From Sulfuritalea sp. (GTDB lineage Bacteria; Pseudomonadota; Gammaproteobacteria; Burkholderiales; Rhodocyclaceae): a DNA stretch of 64,000 nt. Below the pieces are notes generated by a model. The model was not told where the DNA came from. It was given only the letters and a program-made list of their open reading frames with translations, and ran no database searches. Below are positions 55,117 to 63,905 of the stretch, one piece after another. Position 1 is the first letter of the stretch, and every line of letters starts with the position of its first letter. The stretch is from contig JALNZB010000008.1 of NCBI GenBank assembly GCA_023229545.1, positions 1-64,000 on the forward strand. The letters are read 5' to 3'. The position numbers and the translations under genes were made by a program.

Positions 55117-56229
55117 TCAGATGATCTCAAGCTCGGCGCGCAGCGCGCCCGCCGATTTCATCGCCTGCAGAATCGCCATCAGATCCTGCGGATTGGCGCC
55201 GAGGGCATTCAAGGCCTTGACGATGTCCGCCAGATTGGCGCCAGTCTTGAGATTCATCAACACACCGCCCTCCTGCTTGATGTCGATCTGGGCATTGCTC
55301 ACACCCGCCGTCTGGCCCCCGGAAAGCGCGCCCGGCTGGCTCACGGCGTTATCGGTGCTGACGGCCACGGAAAGGTTGCCGTGCGCCACGGCACAACTGT
55401 CAAGCAGCACAGACTGATTCATCACGACAGACCCGGTGCGGCTGTTGACGATTACCTTGGCGGACATTCTTGCCGGAGTCAGTTCGACATTCTCCATACG
55501 CCCGATAAAGGACACGCGCTCATCCGGATTGGTCGGGGCGCGCACGCGAATCTGCCGGGCATCGGCGGCGGTGGCCGCACCTGGCATCATCTTGTTGATC
55601 GCCTCGACCATCAACTGAGTCGTACCAAAGTCGGTGGTATTCAGGTCAAGATAGACAAATTCACCTTGTCCCAGAGGTGTTACCACCTCACGCTCAACCG
55701 TCGCTCCGCCGGTAATGCGACCCACCGAAAGGTGATTGATGGTGGTTTTTGAACCCGCGCCGGAAGCCCCGGCACCCACCACCACCACATTGCCCTGCGC
55801 CATGGCATAGGTCTGTCCGTCGGCGCCTTTCAGCGGCGTAAGAATCAGAGTGCCGCCCTTCAAGCTTTTGGCGTTGCCGATGGACGATACGGTGATATCG
55901 ATCTGCTGCCCGGCACGAGCAAAAGGTGGCAAGTTGGAAGTCACCATCACGGCGGCAACGTTCTTCAACTGCAACGATTGTCCGGGAGGCAGATTGACCC
56001 CCATCGCGGACAACATGCTGATGATGCTCTGCACGGTAAATGGCGTTTGCGTGGTCTGGTCGCCGCTGCCATCCAGGCCGACAACAATACCGTAACCCAC
56101 CAACTGGTTGTTTCGCACGCCGGCAATCGAGGCAAGGTCCTTGATCCGTTCGGCACGCGCCGAGTCCATGACCAGCAGCGCCGCGAGAATCCACAGAAAC
56201 GCCAGGAAGCTCTTTTCAATTCGTGTCAT
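55117..56229 (-). CDS. flgI: Flagellar P-ring protein FlgI
   Basis: 370 aa. A signal peptide ending near 26 (ALLVMDSARA) and the family motifs IKDLASIAGVRNNQLVGYG and GLDGSGDQTTQTPFT. The C-terminus has VKALNALGANPQDLMAILQ. Forms the ring in the peptidoglycan layer. Confidence 0.95.
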   Translation of the reverse strand: MTRIEKSFLAFLWILAALLVMDSARAERIKDLASIAGVRNNQLVGYGIVVGLDGSGDQTTQTPFTVQSIISMLSAMGVNLPPGQSLQLKNVAAVMVTSNLPPFARAGQQIDITVSSIGNAKSLKGGTLILTPLKGADGQTYAMAQGNVVVVGAGASGAGSKTTINHLSVGRITGGATVEREVVTPLGQGEFVYLDLNTTDFGTTQLMVEAINKMMPGAATAADARQIRVRAPTNPDERVSFIGRMENVELTPARMSAKVIVNSRTGSVVMNQSVLLDSCAVAHGNLSVAVSTDNAVSQPGALSGGQTAGVSNAQIDIKQEGGVLMNLKTGANLADIVKALNALGANPQDLMAILQAMKSAGALRAELEII

Positions 56230-56239
56230 CTCAGGCTCC

Positions 56240-57061
56240 TCAGAATGGCATGAAGGTCAGGAAGAAGCGCCCCAGCCAGCCCATGACCTGCGCCGAGTCA
56301 AGAAAGCCGTTCGCCTTGTACTCGATCCGCGCATCGGCGATCTGCGTCGAGGTCACGGTATTGGCGGAGGTGATGGTGTTCGGATTGACCACCCCCGAGA
56401 AACGAACGAACTCTTCACCCTCCTTCAGGCCGATCTGCTTTTCGCCCGACACCAGCAAATTGCCATTGGGATAGACCTCGATCACGGTCACGGTAATCGT
56501 GCCCGTGAAATCGTTGGATGACGTGTTCTCGCCCTTGCCGTTGAAATTATTGCTGTCGCTCGCTGACAAAGCCGTTCCCTGGACCCCCTTGAAGGGCAAG
56601 CCGACAATGGTCGGCACAGTTACATCGACTGTCTGACTGCGAGTGGTCTTGTTCTCCGACTTCTTGGATGCCTGAACTTTCTCGGCGATGTTGATGGTGA
56701 TGGTGTCGCCAACAAAACGCGCGCGCCGATCCTCGAAAAGAGGGCGAGCCGACGCGATATTGAAGATGGCTCCGTTACTCGGAGGCGCATAGTTGCGCGG
56801 TTCCGGACGAATGCTCATCGGCTGATGAATCGCCGTGGTCGGTGGGGTGGTGACGCAACCGGACAGCAGTGCGGCCAGAACTAGCAAAAAGAACAATTCA
56901 ACCACGGGGAACACGGGGACCACGGGGGCTACCGGGAGAAGCAAGGACTTGCCGAGAAAATTACTGCTGGCAAATTGGTGAGCACGAATACCATGGCAAC
57001 TCACTGAATTTCCCCGCGTATCCCCGTGTTCCCCGTGGTCAACTGCTTTTCCTGAATTCAT
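56240..57061 (-). CDS. flgH: Flagellar L-ring lipoprotein FlgH, with an extended N-terminus
   Basis: 273 aa from ATG 57061 (AGAGAG upstream, 12 bases after flgG). The mature part is normal: SGC is the acylation site, followed by NGAIFNIASARPLFEDRRAR, VGDTITINIAEKV and the final GRFFLTFMPF. About 48 residues separate the first seven residues from the hydrophobic LFFLLVLAALLSGC. That stretch is encoded by a segment with a 19-bp inverted repeat at its ends. Without it the N-terminus would be a classical lipoprotein signal. The extended n-region is charged and unusual. An internal TTG/GTG start cannot be excluded. Confidence 0.85.
   Translation of the reverse strand: MNSGKAVDHGEHGDTRGNSVSCHGIRAHQFASSNFLGKSLLLPVAPVVPVFPVVELFFLLVLAALLSGCVTTPPTTAIHQPMSIRPEPRNYAPPSNGAIFNIASARPLFEDRRARFVGDTITINIAEKVQASKKSENKTTRSQTVDVTVPTIVGLPFKGVQGTALSASDSNNFNGKGENTSSNDFTGTITVTVIEVYPNGNLLVSGEKQIGLKEGEEFVRFSGVVNPNTITSANTVTSTQIADARIEYKANGFLDSAQVMGWLGRFFLTFMPF
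56901..57039. repeat. Inverted-repeat element inside the flgH 5' end
   Basis: ACCACGGGGAACACGGGGA at 56901-56919 is matched exactly by its reverse complement at 57021-57039, 101 bases apart. The inserted-looking stretch is about 144 bp, a multiple of three, and keeps the flgH frame open. It resembles short palindromic intergenic elements of GC-rich bacteria. Confidence 0.7.
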
Positions 57062-57073
57062 GATGTCACTCTC

Positions 57074-57856
57074 TTAGAGTTGGGTCAGTCGCGCAAGCAT
57101 TTGATCGGAGGTGGTAATGGCCTTGGAGTTCATTTCGTAGCCACGTTGCGCCACGATCATGCTCACCAGTTCTTCGGCGACATTTACGTTGGATGTTTCG
57201 ACGTAGCCCTGAGTGAGCACACCCGTGCCGTTGCTGCCCGGCGTGTTGGGCGTCGGCGTCCCCGATGAAGCGGTTTCGACGAACAGATTTTCTCCGGTGC
57301 TCTGCAAGCCGCCATTATTGACAAAGCTTGCCAACTGTATGTTGCCCACCTGGGTCGGCGCGGTAGTTCCTGGCTGGGTAATGGAAACGATTCCATCGCG
57401 CGAAACGGAGATGCTTATCGCATTGGATGGGATGGTAATGGCCGGGCTTAGCGGATAGCCGTTGGCGGTAACAATTTGCCCGTTGGCATCTTTCGTAAAC
57501 GAGCCGTCCCGCGTATAGGCCAGTGTTCCGTCAGGCATCTGTACCTGGAAGAAACCATTGCCCTGAATGGCGAAGTCGAGTGGATTTTCCGTACGTTGCA
57601 CCGTGCCCTGAGTGAAGATATGTTCAGTGGCAATCGTTCTCACCCCGGTACCAAGCGTCAGTCCCGAAGGAACCGTCGTCGCCTGGGAAGATGCAGACCC
57701 CGGCTGGCGCAGGGTCTGATACAGCAGATCCTCGAACACCGGACGCGAGCGCTTGAAACCGTTGGTACTGACGTTGGCCAGGTTGTTGGTGATGACATCC
57801 ATGGAAGTCTGATGTGCATCCAGACCAGTCTTGGCAATCCAGAGGGAACGGATCAT
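57074..57856 (-). CDS. flgG: Flagellar distal rod protein FlgG
   Basis: 260 aa, the usual length. MIRSLWIAKTGLDAHQTSMD at the start, VITNNLANVSTNGFKRSR near 20, NPLDFAIQGNGFFQVQMPDG in the middle, and NVNVAEELVSMIVAQRGYE at the end. Confidence 0.95.
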   Translation of the reverse strand: MIRSLWIAKTGLDAHQTSMDVITNNLANVSTNGFKRSRPVFEDLLYQTLRQPGSASSQATTVPSGLTLGTGVRTIATEHIFTQGTVQRTENPLDFAIQGNGFFQVQMPDGTLAYTRDGSFTKDANGQIVTANGYPLSPAITIPSNAISISVSRDGIVSITQPGTTAPTQVGNIQLASFVNNGGLQSTGENLFVETASSGTPTPNTPGSNGTGVLTQGYVETSNVNVAEELVSMIVAQRGYEMNSKAITTSDQMLARLTQL

Positions 57857-57903
57857 CGGGGCTTACTCCTGGCGAAGCGAAATAGTTGAATTGCAATCAT
57901 GAG

Positions 57904-59184
57904 TTAGCGCACGTTCACCAGGTTCTGCAAAACCTGGTCAAGAATCTTGAAGGTCTGGGCGCTCGCTTGATAGTTGCGCTGCTGCTCGATCAAGGCAACC
58001 AACTCGGTACTCAGATCAACGTTGGATTGCTCCTTGGCGCCCCCCTTAATGGTGCCCAGACCCAACGGCTTGTCCCCGGTACTCCGCCCCGGCGTATCCA
58101 GGCTCACGACTCCCGAGCCACTTACCGGATCCGCGTTCTCCATCCATTGGTTGTCTCCCAAACTGATCAGTGCGTTGGGATTGACGAAACTGGCCAGCAC
58201 GATCTGCGCTACCTTGCGCGACTGGCCGTTGGTGTAGGACGCATGAATGACGCCATCCGCGCCCACGCTGAATCCACTCGAGTCGTCAATGACTCCTTCG
58301 CGATAGCCATCCTGGGTCATCGAGTCGACGCTGAACGAGCGGCCATACTGAACGGTCCCGCTGAAATCAAGGGCGACGGACAGGCTCCCGCCATCAGTCA
58401 ACGCATAGGTCTGTGCCGCCAGCGGCATGACCGTTGTCATCTGACCACTGGTGTCGAAACTCAGACTGGACGGTCCGGCTTGCGATCCACTATCCAGCGT
58501 TGTATAGAGATCCCAAAGATTCCCGGGGGACGACTTGGTGAAATACATTCGCAGTTCGTGGGAGGCGCCTGTCGAATCGTAGACGGTGACCGCCGTCGTG
58601 TTGCTGTACGTCTGCGCATTGGCCGGATCGAAAGGCGCTACCGACGGAAGGCCGGCGCGCGCATCCAGGGTAGCGCTGAGCGATACCGCGCTGGTGGTGG
58701 CGGCCGGCATGACCGGATCAATGGAAATATTCTGGGGCACGGCGCTCGTTGCAATCACGCCTTGCGGATCGACAGTGTATTCAGCAAGGTAGCCTGTCAC
58801 GCCCAGCCCCGTGCGATTGACGAGGAAGCGTCGATCCGGCGTTTCGGGGTCATAGGCCAACTGAAACTGGCCATCGCGGGAATAGGTAATCGAACCGCCA
58901 TCGTTCAGGCGAAAGAACCCCGTCCCACTGATTGCCATGTCGAGCGGGTTGCTGCTCTGTATCAGGTTGCCTTGCGTAAACTGCTGGTTGATGACGGACG
59001 TGCTGACTCCGGCAATTCCCGAACTGCTCGATGGCCCGCTAAACGGCAGCGAAGCATACACGTCGGCGAAACGTACTTTTGAGGTCTTAAAGCCGATGGT
59101 TTGTGAATTTGCGATGTTGTTGCCGATAACATCGATCGCCTTCGCCGCGCCATTCAGTCCGCTCAAACACAGTGCAAGACTCAT
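57904..59184 (-). CDS. Second FlgE-type hook protein
   Basis: 426 aa. Rod/hook N-terminus (LSGLNGAAKAIDVIGNNIAN, TIGFKTSKVRFADVY), hook middle (LTSSNPLD-type segment as QSSNPLDMAISGTGFFRL, DGQFQLAYDPETPDRRFL) and C-terminus (NVDLSTELVALIEQQRNYQA). It resembles FlgE, not FlgF or FlgG, in length and domain D2. It sits between flgF and flgG, while a full flgE lies before flgF. It may replace or extend the hook, or serve as a distal-rod/hook adaptor. Its function is inferred only. Confidence 0.8.
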   Translation of the reverse strand: MSLALCLSGLNGAAKAIDVIGNNIANSQTIGFKTSKVRFADVYASLPFSGPSSSSGIAGVSTSVINQQFTQGNLIQSSNPLDMAISGTGFFRLNDGGSITYSRDGQFQLAYDPETPDRRFLVNRTGLGVTGYLAEYTVDPQGVIATSAVPQNISIDPVMPAATTSAVSLSATLDARAGLPSVAPFDPANAQTYSNTTAVTVYDSTGASHELRMYFTKSSPGNLWDLYTTLDSGSQAGPSSLSFDTSGQMTTVMPLAAQTYALTDGGSLSVALDFSGTVQYGRSFSVDSMTQDGYREGVIDDSSGFSVGADGVIHASYTNGQSRKVAQIVLASFVNPNALISLGDNQWMENADPVSGSGVVSLDTPGRSTGDKPLGLGTIKGGAKEQSNVDLSTELVALIEQQRNYQASAQTFKILDQVLQNLVNVR

Positions 59185-59214
59185 TTCCCGGTTCCTTCTT
59201 TCATTTGACTGCTG

Positions 59215-59967
59215 CTAGCGTGAGGACAGTATTTGCGTCGCCGCCCGGTCATTGGCATCTGCCGTCGACAAGACTTTCATCTGCATTTCGAACTGTCGCG
59301 CCAGCGAAATCATGGTGACCATTTGTTCAGCCGGGTTGACGTTGCTGCCTTCGAGAGTTCCGGCTGCAACCTTGACGCTCTCATCGGTCGGGGCGGGACT
59401 TCGATCGCGCATGCGAAACAGGCCGTCGTCGCCACGGACCAGATCGGCTTCGGGCGGGTTGACCAGTTTGAAGCGTCCGATCACGCTCACCGTATTCTGG
59501 GCGCCTGACTCGGGCAACGCGGAGATCGTGCCGTCGACGCCAACGCTGAGTTTTACATCCGGCGGCACCGCAATCGGTCCGCCATCGCCTTGCACCGTAA
59601 CGCCGTTGCGGGTCTGCACGATGCCGTTGACATTGAGTTCGAAGGCGCCGTTCCGGGTATAGGCCTCGCTGCCGTCCGGCATTTGCAGGGCGATCCAGCC
59701 CCGCCCCTGAACGGCCACGTCAAGCGGGCGACCGGTGTTGACCATCGGCCCCGACGTGAAGTCGGTATGCGTGCTGGCGTCGACGGTAAAGGCCCGCGTC
59801 GGCAACCCCTTTTGTGCCGCGTTCGACTGCACCTGGACGGCGCGCAACCGGTGTTCCTCGGCGCGATACCCGGTGGAACTGACATTGGCCAGATTGTGGG
59901 CCACGGCCGCCTGCCGGTTCAGCGTCTGGCTGGCCCCCGTCATTGCCGTGTAGATCAGTCTATCCAT
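59215..59967 (-). CDS. flgF: Flagellar proximal rod protein FlgF
   Basis: 250 aa. MDRLIYTAMTGASQTLNRQA, NLANVSSTGYRAEE, GRPLDVAVQGRGWIALQ and the C-terminal NVNPAEQMVTMISLARQFEM are FlgF marks. Confidence 0.94.
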   Translation of the reverse strand: MDRLIYTAMTGASQTLNRQAAVAHNLANVSSTGYRAEEHRLRAVQVQSNAAQKGLPTRAFTVDASTHTDFTSGPMVNTGRPLDVAVQGRGWIALQMPDGSEAYTRNGAFELNVNGIVQTRNGVTVQGDGGPIAVPPDVKLSVGVDGTISALPESGAQNTVSVIGRFKLVNPPEADLVRGDDGLFRMRDRSPAPTDESVKVAAGTLEGSNVNPAEQMVTMISLARQFEMQMKVLSTADANDRAATQILSSR

Positions 59968-59981
59968 GGTGCCGCCCGTTT

Positions 59982-60005
59982 CGCCGTATCGTCAGCGCCG
60001 ACTAT
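59982..60005 (-). repeat. Dispersed 24-bp repeat, copy 8, between flgF and flgE
   Basis: On the minus strand ATAGTCGGCGCTGACG then ACGGCG: the closest to the consensus. It fills most of the 37-bp gap between flgE and flgF. Confidence 0.75.
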
Positions 60006-61342
60006 CAGCGCAGGTTGACCAAGGTTTGCAGGATGCTGTCCTGCGTCTTGATGGTCTGTGCATTAGCCTGATACGCGCGCTGCTGAGTGATCATGTTGAC
60101 CAGCTCGGCCGTCAAATCGACATTGGAATCTTCAAGCCCGGAGGACTGCAATACACCGTACTGGCCCGAGGATCCGGGCGCCGCCGTAATCGGATCGCCG
60201 CTGGTGGGAGATTGCGCCCAACGGTTGTCGCCCAAGGGCTGCAAGCCCTGGGGATTGCGGAAACTGGCGAGTACGACCTGGCCTACCGGCTTGGTCTGGC
60301 CATTGGTGTAACGGCCCAGGACAACGCCATCCTTGCCGATATTGAAGCCGGCCAGTGTACCTGATGCGAATCCATCCTGAAGCATGGCATTCACCGCAAA
60401 CTGCGCGCCATACTGCGTCGATCCGCTGAAATCCAGGGCAAAGGTCTGAGGCGACAGAACTGCTGAAGGATAACCGAGATCCGTATCCGAGATTGATGGA
60501 GCGTTGCCATTGGCAACTGTGAATGGGAGGCTGGTAAGAGTTCCCGACTCATCGAACACCAGTTGTCCAACTGAAGTCACGCCACCAAAGGAAAGGTCCT
60601 GAAATGTTGCCGTGGATGGCGGATTGGGCGGTGTGGATCCGGCAGGATTGGTCAGGGTGGCGTAGACATTCCAGGTATTTGCAGCCGCATCCTTGACAAA
60701 ATACATCGAGTAGGTGTGTGGATTCCCCAAACTGTCATAGATGGTCGTCGCCGTTGATTGGTTATATGAGGTCGGATCGCCGTAGTCGAAAGGCGCCTTG
60801 ACAGGAGGACCCAGACGCGAATCGAGGTTGATGTTTGCCTGTATGCCGCTCGCCGACGTGCTGCCGCCGGTCATTTGCGGCGTACCCGACAAGCTCTGAG
60901 TCGGATCGAACAAGCGCAGGGGGGTTGCTGGCGAACCGGTCGCAATCACGCCATTAACGGCGGCGATGCCTTTGAGTTGCAAACCCTGGGCGCTGACGAT
61001 AAAGCCGTCCTTATCGAGCTGGAACTGGCCGTTGCGGGAGTACACCGTTCCGCCTGAGCCGTCGTCCATCTGGAAGAAGCCGCCGCCATTGATGGCCGTA
61101 TCCAGCGGATTATTGGTAACGGAAATATTGCCCTGGCTGAATTGCTGAACAATCCCGGCCACCTTGGCTCCGATACCCACGGGGGCTGCACCTGCACCGC
61201 TCAATGACGCTGCGAACACGTCGGCGAACTGGGTCGAACCGTTCTTGAAGCCCACCGTACCCGAGTTGGCGATATTGTTGCCAATGGTGTCCAGCGACTT
61301 GGACGACGAGTTAAGACCACTCAAACCTTGTTGAAAGCCCAT
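60005..61342 (-). CDS. flgE: Flagellar hook protein FlgE
   Basis: 445 aa. MGFQQGLSGLNSSSKSLDTI, NSGTVGFKNGSTQFADVF, NPLDTAINGGGFFQM and at the end NVDLTAELVNMITQQRAYQ. It follows flgD in the usual place. Confidence 0.95.
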   Translation of the reverse strand: MGFQQGLSGLNSSSKSLDTIGNNIANSGTVGFKNGSTQFADVFAASLSGAGAAPVGIGAKVAGIVQQFSQGNISVTNNPLDTAINGGGFFQMDDGSGGTVYSRNGQFQLDKDGFIVSAQGLQLKGIAAVNGVIATGSPATPLRLFDPTQSLSGTPQMTGGSTSASGIQANINLDSRLGPPVKAPFDYGDPTSYNQSTATTIYDSLGNPHTYSMYFVKDAAANTWNVYATLTNPAGSTPPNPPSTATFQDLSFGGVTSVGQLVFDESGTLTSLPFTVANGNAPSISDTDLGYPSAVLSPQTFALDFSGSTQYGAQFAVNAMLQDGFASGTLAGFNIGKDGVVLGRYTNGQTKPVGQVVLASFRNPQGLQPLGDNRWAQSPTSGDPITAAPGSSGQYGVLQSSGLEDSNVDLTAELVNMITQQRAYQANAQTIKTQDSILQTLVNLR

Positions 61343-61355
61343 GTTCTTCTCCTGC

Positions 61356-62033
61356 TCAGAATATTTGTTTGACGTCGCTCATTTTTGCCAGCCCAAGCTG
61401 CCCGAGATCGAGCGTCACGCCCTGGCTGCTTCGATTAACACTCATCACTCCGGCAAGTTCCAGAGTTGATGCCTCCACCTTATCGGACCCGCGCTTGGCA
61501 ACCACCGATACGCTGTAGGCGCCATTCACCGCTTGCGCGCCTGAATCGGCCTTGCCGTCCCAGGCGAAGTTGTGCGTTCCGGCGTCAAGGTCGCCGAGGT
61601 TCATGGTTTTGATCGGGAGGCCATTGGCGTCCTTGATGGTCAGCACCACCTGGTCTGCCGCCGAGTTGAGTTCCACGCCGCCGACCGCTCCGCTATCCGT
61701 CAGCGTAAGGCCGCTGCCGGCCACCATGACCTGGTGTCCAACCAGTGCAGCCGCCTGCATGGCCTCGGCATCGACCGTGCTCGAAAGCAGCTTCTGCAAG
61801 GTCGCATTCAGTTTCTCTATGCCATCGACAGTGCTGATTTGCGCCAACTGCGATGTCATCTGGGCGTTGTCCATCGGGTTCAACGGATCCTGATTCTTCA
61901 GTTGGGTCGTCAGCAGTTTCAAGAAGCGGTCTTGTGCCTCACCCGTTGTGCTCTTGGCTTTCGTGCTGCCCGTTCCATTGACTGAATCGATCAGCGCCTG
62001 GGCAGTGCTCGTGATGGTTTCGGTGGTTGCCAT
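61356..62033 (-). CDS. flgD: Flagellar hook-cap protein FlgD
   Basis: 225 aa. RFLKLLTTQLKNQDPLNPMD and AQMTSQLAQISTVDGIEKLN are the FlgD signature; a FlgD Ig-like/tudor region follows (NFAWDGKADSGAQAVNGAYS). It guides hook assembly. Confidence 0.94.
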   Translation of the reverse strand: MATTETITSTAQALIDSVNGTGSTKAKSTTGEAQDRFLKLLTTQLKNQDPLNPMDNAQMTSQLAQISTVDGIEKLNATLQKLLSSTVDAEAMQAAALVGHQVMVAGSGLTLTDSGAVGGVELNSAADQVVLTIKDANGLPIKTMNLGDLDAGTHNFAWDGKADSGAQAVNGAYSVSVVAKRGSDKVEASTLELAGVMSVNRSSQGVTLDLGQLGLAKMSDVKQIF

Positions 62034-62054
62034 GTCATCTTTCCTTCAAAAAAT

Positions 62055-62456
62055 CTATTGACCGATCGCCAGTGTCTTTTGCATCAGCGATTTGGCGGTA
62101 TTCATTACCTCGGCGTTGTTCTGGTACGAACGCGAGGCGGAGATCATGTTGACCATTTCATCGACCACATTGACGTTCGGCATGGCGACATAGCCCTGCT
62201 CGTTCGCCGCCGGACTCGCCGGGTCGTACATCATGCGCATCGGCGCCGCGCTGTCGACCACCTGCGTGACCCGCACCCCGATGCCGCCGCCTTCGACCGC
62301 CGTGGCCTTGAACACCACCTGCTTGGCGCGGTAGGGCTGGCCGTCGGCGCCCACCACGCTGTCGGCATTGGCGAGATTGCTGGCCACGGCATTGAGGCGC
62401 GCCGACTGCGCGGTAAGCGCCGATCCGGCAATCGAAAAAATGTTGAACAGGCTCAT
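62055..62456 (-). CDS. flgC: Flagellar proximal rod protein FlgC
   Basis: 133 aa. ALTAQSARLNAVASNLANAD near 12 and VDEMVNMISASRSYQNNAEV at the C-terminus. Twelve bases after flgB. Confidence 0.95.
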   Translation of the reverse strand: MSLFNIFSIAGSALTAQSARLNAVASNLANADSVVGADGQPYRAKQVVFKATAVEGGGIGVRVTQVVDSAAPMRMMYDPASPAANEQGYVAMPNVNVVDEMVNMISASRSYQNNAEVMNTAKSLMQKTLAIGQ

Positions 62457-62468
62457 GATGTTCTCCGC

Positions 62469-62876
62469 TTACTGACTCGACATGGCGGTCTGCATGGTGC
62501 CCAGATCGCTACGAATGAATGTCAGCATGGCTTCCATCTGCACCGCGTTCTCGGCAAACGCGGCGCGCTCCACATCCATATTTACCGTGTTGCCATCGAC
62601 GTTCGGCTGAAACTCGGTGCGGTATTTGGCAGCCGCGCCAAAAGCCTCGTTAAATTCACTGCCCAGATGCCGGGAAGAAGTCCTGACCAAGGCAAGACCC
62701 CCATCCATGCGCCCGGCAAGAGCGCCTTCAAGAGCCCCCTTGAAATCGATGTCGCGGGCCTTGAAATTCGGCGTATCCGCGTTGGCGATGTTTGAAGCGA
62801 GCAGTTCCTGGCGATAGGCCCGCGCATTCAGGGCGGTACGCTTGACTTGAAGGTGGGCGTCGATTCGGTCTAACAC
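62469..62876 (-). CDS. flgB: Flagellar proximal rod protein FlgB
   Basis: 135 aa from GTG 62876. This is the usual FlgB length, and the N-terminus then reads VLDRIDAHLQVKRTALNARA as expected. The longer frame to 62954 would run through the sigma-54 promoter at 62916-62932, so I reject it. ELLASNIANADTPNFKARD is the family motif. The Shine-Dalgarno is weak. First gene of the flg operon. Confidence 0.88.
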   Translation of the reverse strand: MLDRIDAHLQVKRTALNARAYRQELLASNIANADTPNFKARDIDFKGALEGALAGRMDGGLALVRTSSRHLGSEFNEAFGAAAKYRTEFQPNVDGNTVNMDVERAAFAENAVQMEAMLTFIRSDLGTMQTAMSSQ

Positions 62877-62915
62877 GGTAGCGGGTAAGGATCTTGAGTT
62901 TTGGTACGGTGACCA

Positions 62916-62932
62916 ATGCATCATCCGTGCCA
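62916..62932 (-). promoter_or_regulatory. Sigma-54 promoter of the flgB operon
   Basis: Minus strand TGGCACG, four bases, ATGCAT: a perfect -24 box and a near-perfect -12 box. The start falls about 29 bases before GTG 62876. Confidence 0.8.
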
Positions 62933-63113
62933 TGGCTCTTGCAACGGCTAACAACTGCGTATTCGTCCTTTCGATGCGCTATAGGCGGCAAGCCAGGCAC
63001 GGCACTCGGCAAAACTTGCCGTTGCTCCGCAACGAGTTCAAGAAGAATTAAGGGAGTACCGGGATGCTGCTGAGCGCATGCTCCCGATCAAAGCTGTGGT
63101 TCAATGCAGGCCT

Positions 63114-63797
63114 ATGCGAATTCTTCCTGCCCTGCTGACGGCCTTGGTGTTGATTTTCCATGGTCAACCCGTTCTTGCAGCGGACTCGTCTGCAATCCGG
63201 AAAGCGGTTGATGAGTTCTTGCGTAACCAGATCAAAGGCTTGCCGGGGACCGCCAGCTACAGCATCGGGAATATCGATGCGGAACGGCTGGCTGGCGCCT
63301 GCCAGGGCTTTGACGTGTCAATGGGGAGCGGCGCCCGCCCGTGGGGAAAGACACAGGTCGTCGTAGGCTGTCGTGGCGGGACATGGAAAATCTGGGTGCC
63401 GGTACAGATTCGCGTCGTCGCCGAATACTTGGTCATTGCGCGCCCCATAAACGCCGGTCAGAAGCTCACGGACGCTGATGTTCGCGGGCAACTGGGCGAG
63501 CTTTCCGACCTGCCGAACGGCGTACTGATGGACAAGGAGCAGGCCATCGGACGCGCCGCCGTTGCGTCCCTGGCCGCCGGTCGCCCGTTGCGCGCCGACA
63601 TGATCAGGCAGCCGACAGTGGTACAGCAGGGCCAGAGCGTCAAGATCATTGGCACGGGCAGTGGCTTTCAGGTCACCAACGAAGGGCGAGCGCTCACCAA
63701 CGCGGTGGTTGGACAAGTGACCCAGGTGCGACTAAACTCCGGTCAAATCTTGAGCGGGGTCGTCCGCGCCGATGGCTCGGTAGAGATAAGATTTTGA
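63114..63797 (+). CDS. flgA: P-ring assembly chaperone FlgA
   Basis: 227 aa from ATG 63114. A signal peptide ends near residue 22 (FHGQPVLA). The SAF domain reads VIARPINAGQKLTDADVRGQ, and the C-terminus ends VGQVTQVRLNSGQILSGVV. It helps FlgI polymerise in the periplasm. It is divergent from flgB. Confidence 0.92.
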   Translation: MRILPALLTALVLIFHGQPVLAADSSAIRKAVDEFLRNQIKGLPGTASYSIGNIDAERLAGACQGFDVSMGSGARPWGKTQVVVGCRGGTWKIWVPVQIRVVAEYLVIARPINAGQKLTDADVRGQLGELSDLPNGVLMDKEQAIGRAAVASLAAGRPLRADMIRQPTVVQQGQSVKIIGTGSGFQVTNEGRALTNAVVGQVTQVRLNSGQILSGVVRADGSVEIRF

Positions 63798-63839
63798 TCT
63801 TACTAATAATTGTTATAGGCCTGAATCACTCAAGTAGCA

Positions 63840-63866
63840 TAAAGTTATTGGCAAATATGCCGTAAA
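63840..63866 (+). promoter_or_regulatory. Sigma-28 (FliA) promoter of flgM
   Basis: TAAA, 15 bases, GCCGTAAA, close to consensus. The start would be about 33 bases before the flgM ATG. Confidence 0.75.
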
Positions 63867-63905
63867 CACAGCCAGACGCTGCATACACGAAGAAAGCCGC
63901 CACTC

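Noticed and set aside
62877..62954. N-terminal extension of FlgB to ATG 62954
   Set aside because: It would run through the sigma-54 promoter and make the protein 26 residues too long.
63001..63022. Sigma-54 promoter for flgA
   Set aside because: GGCACG is present, but no GC doublet lies at the required 10-base spacing.
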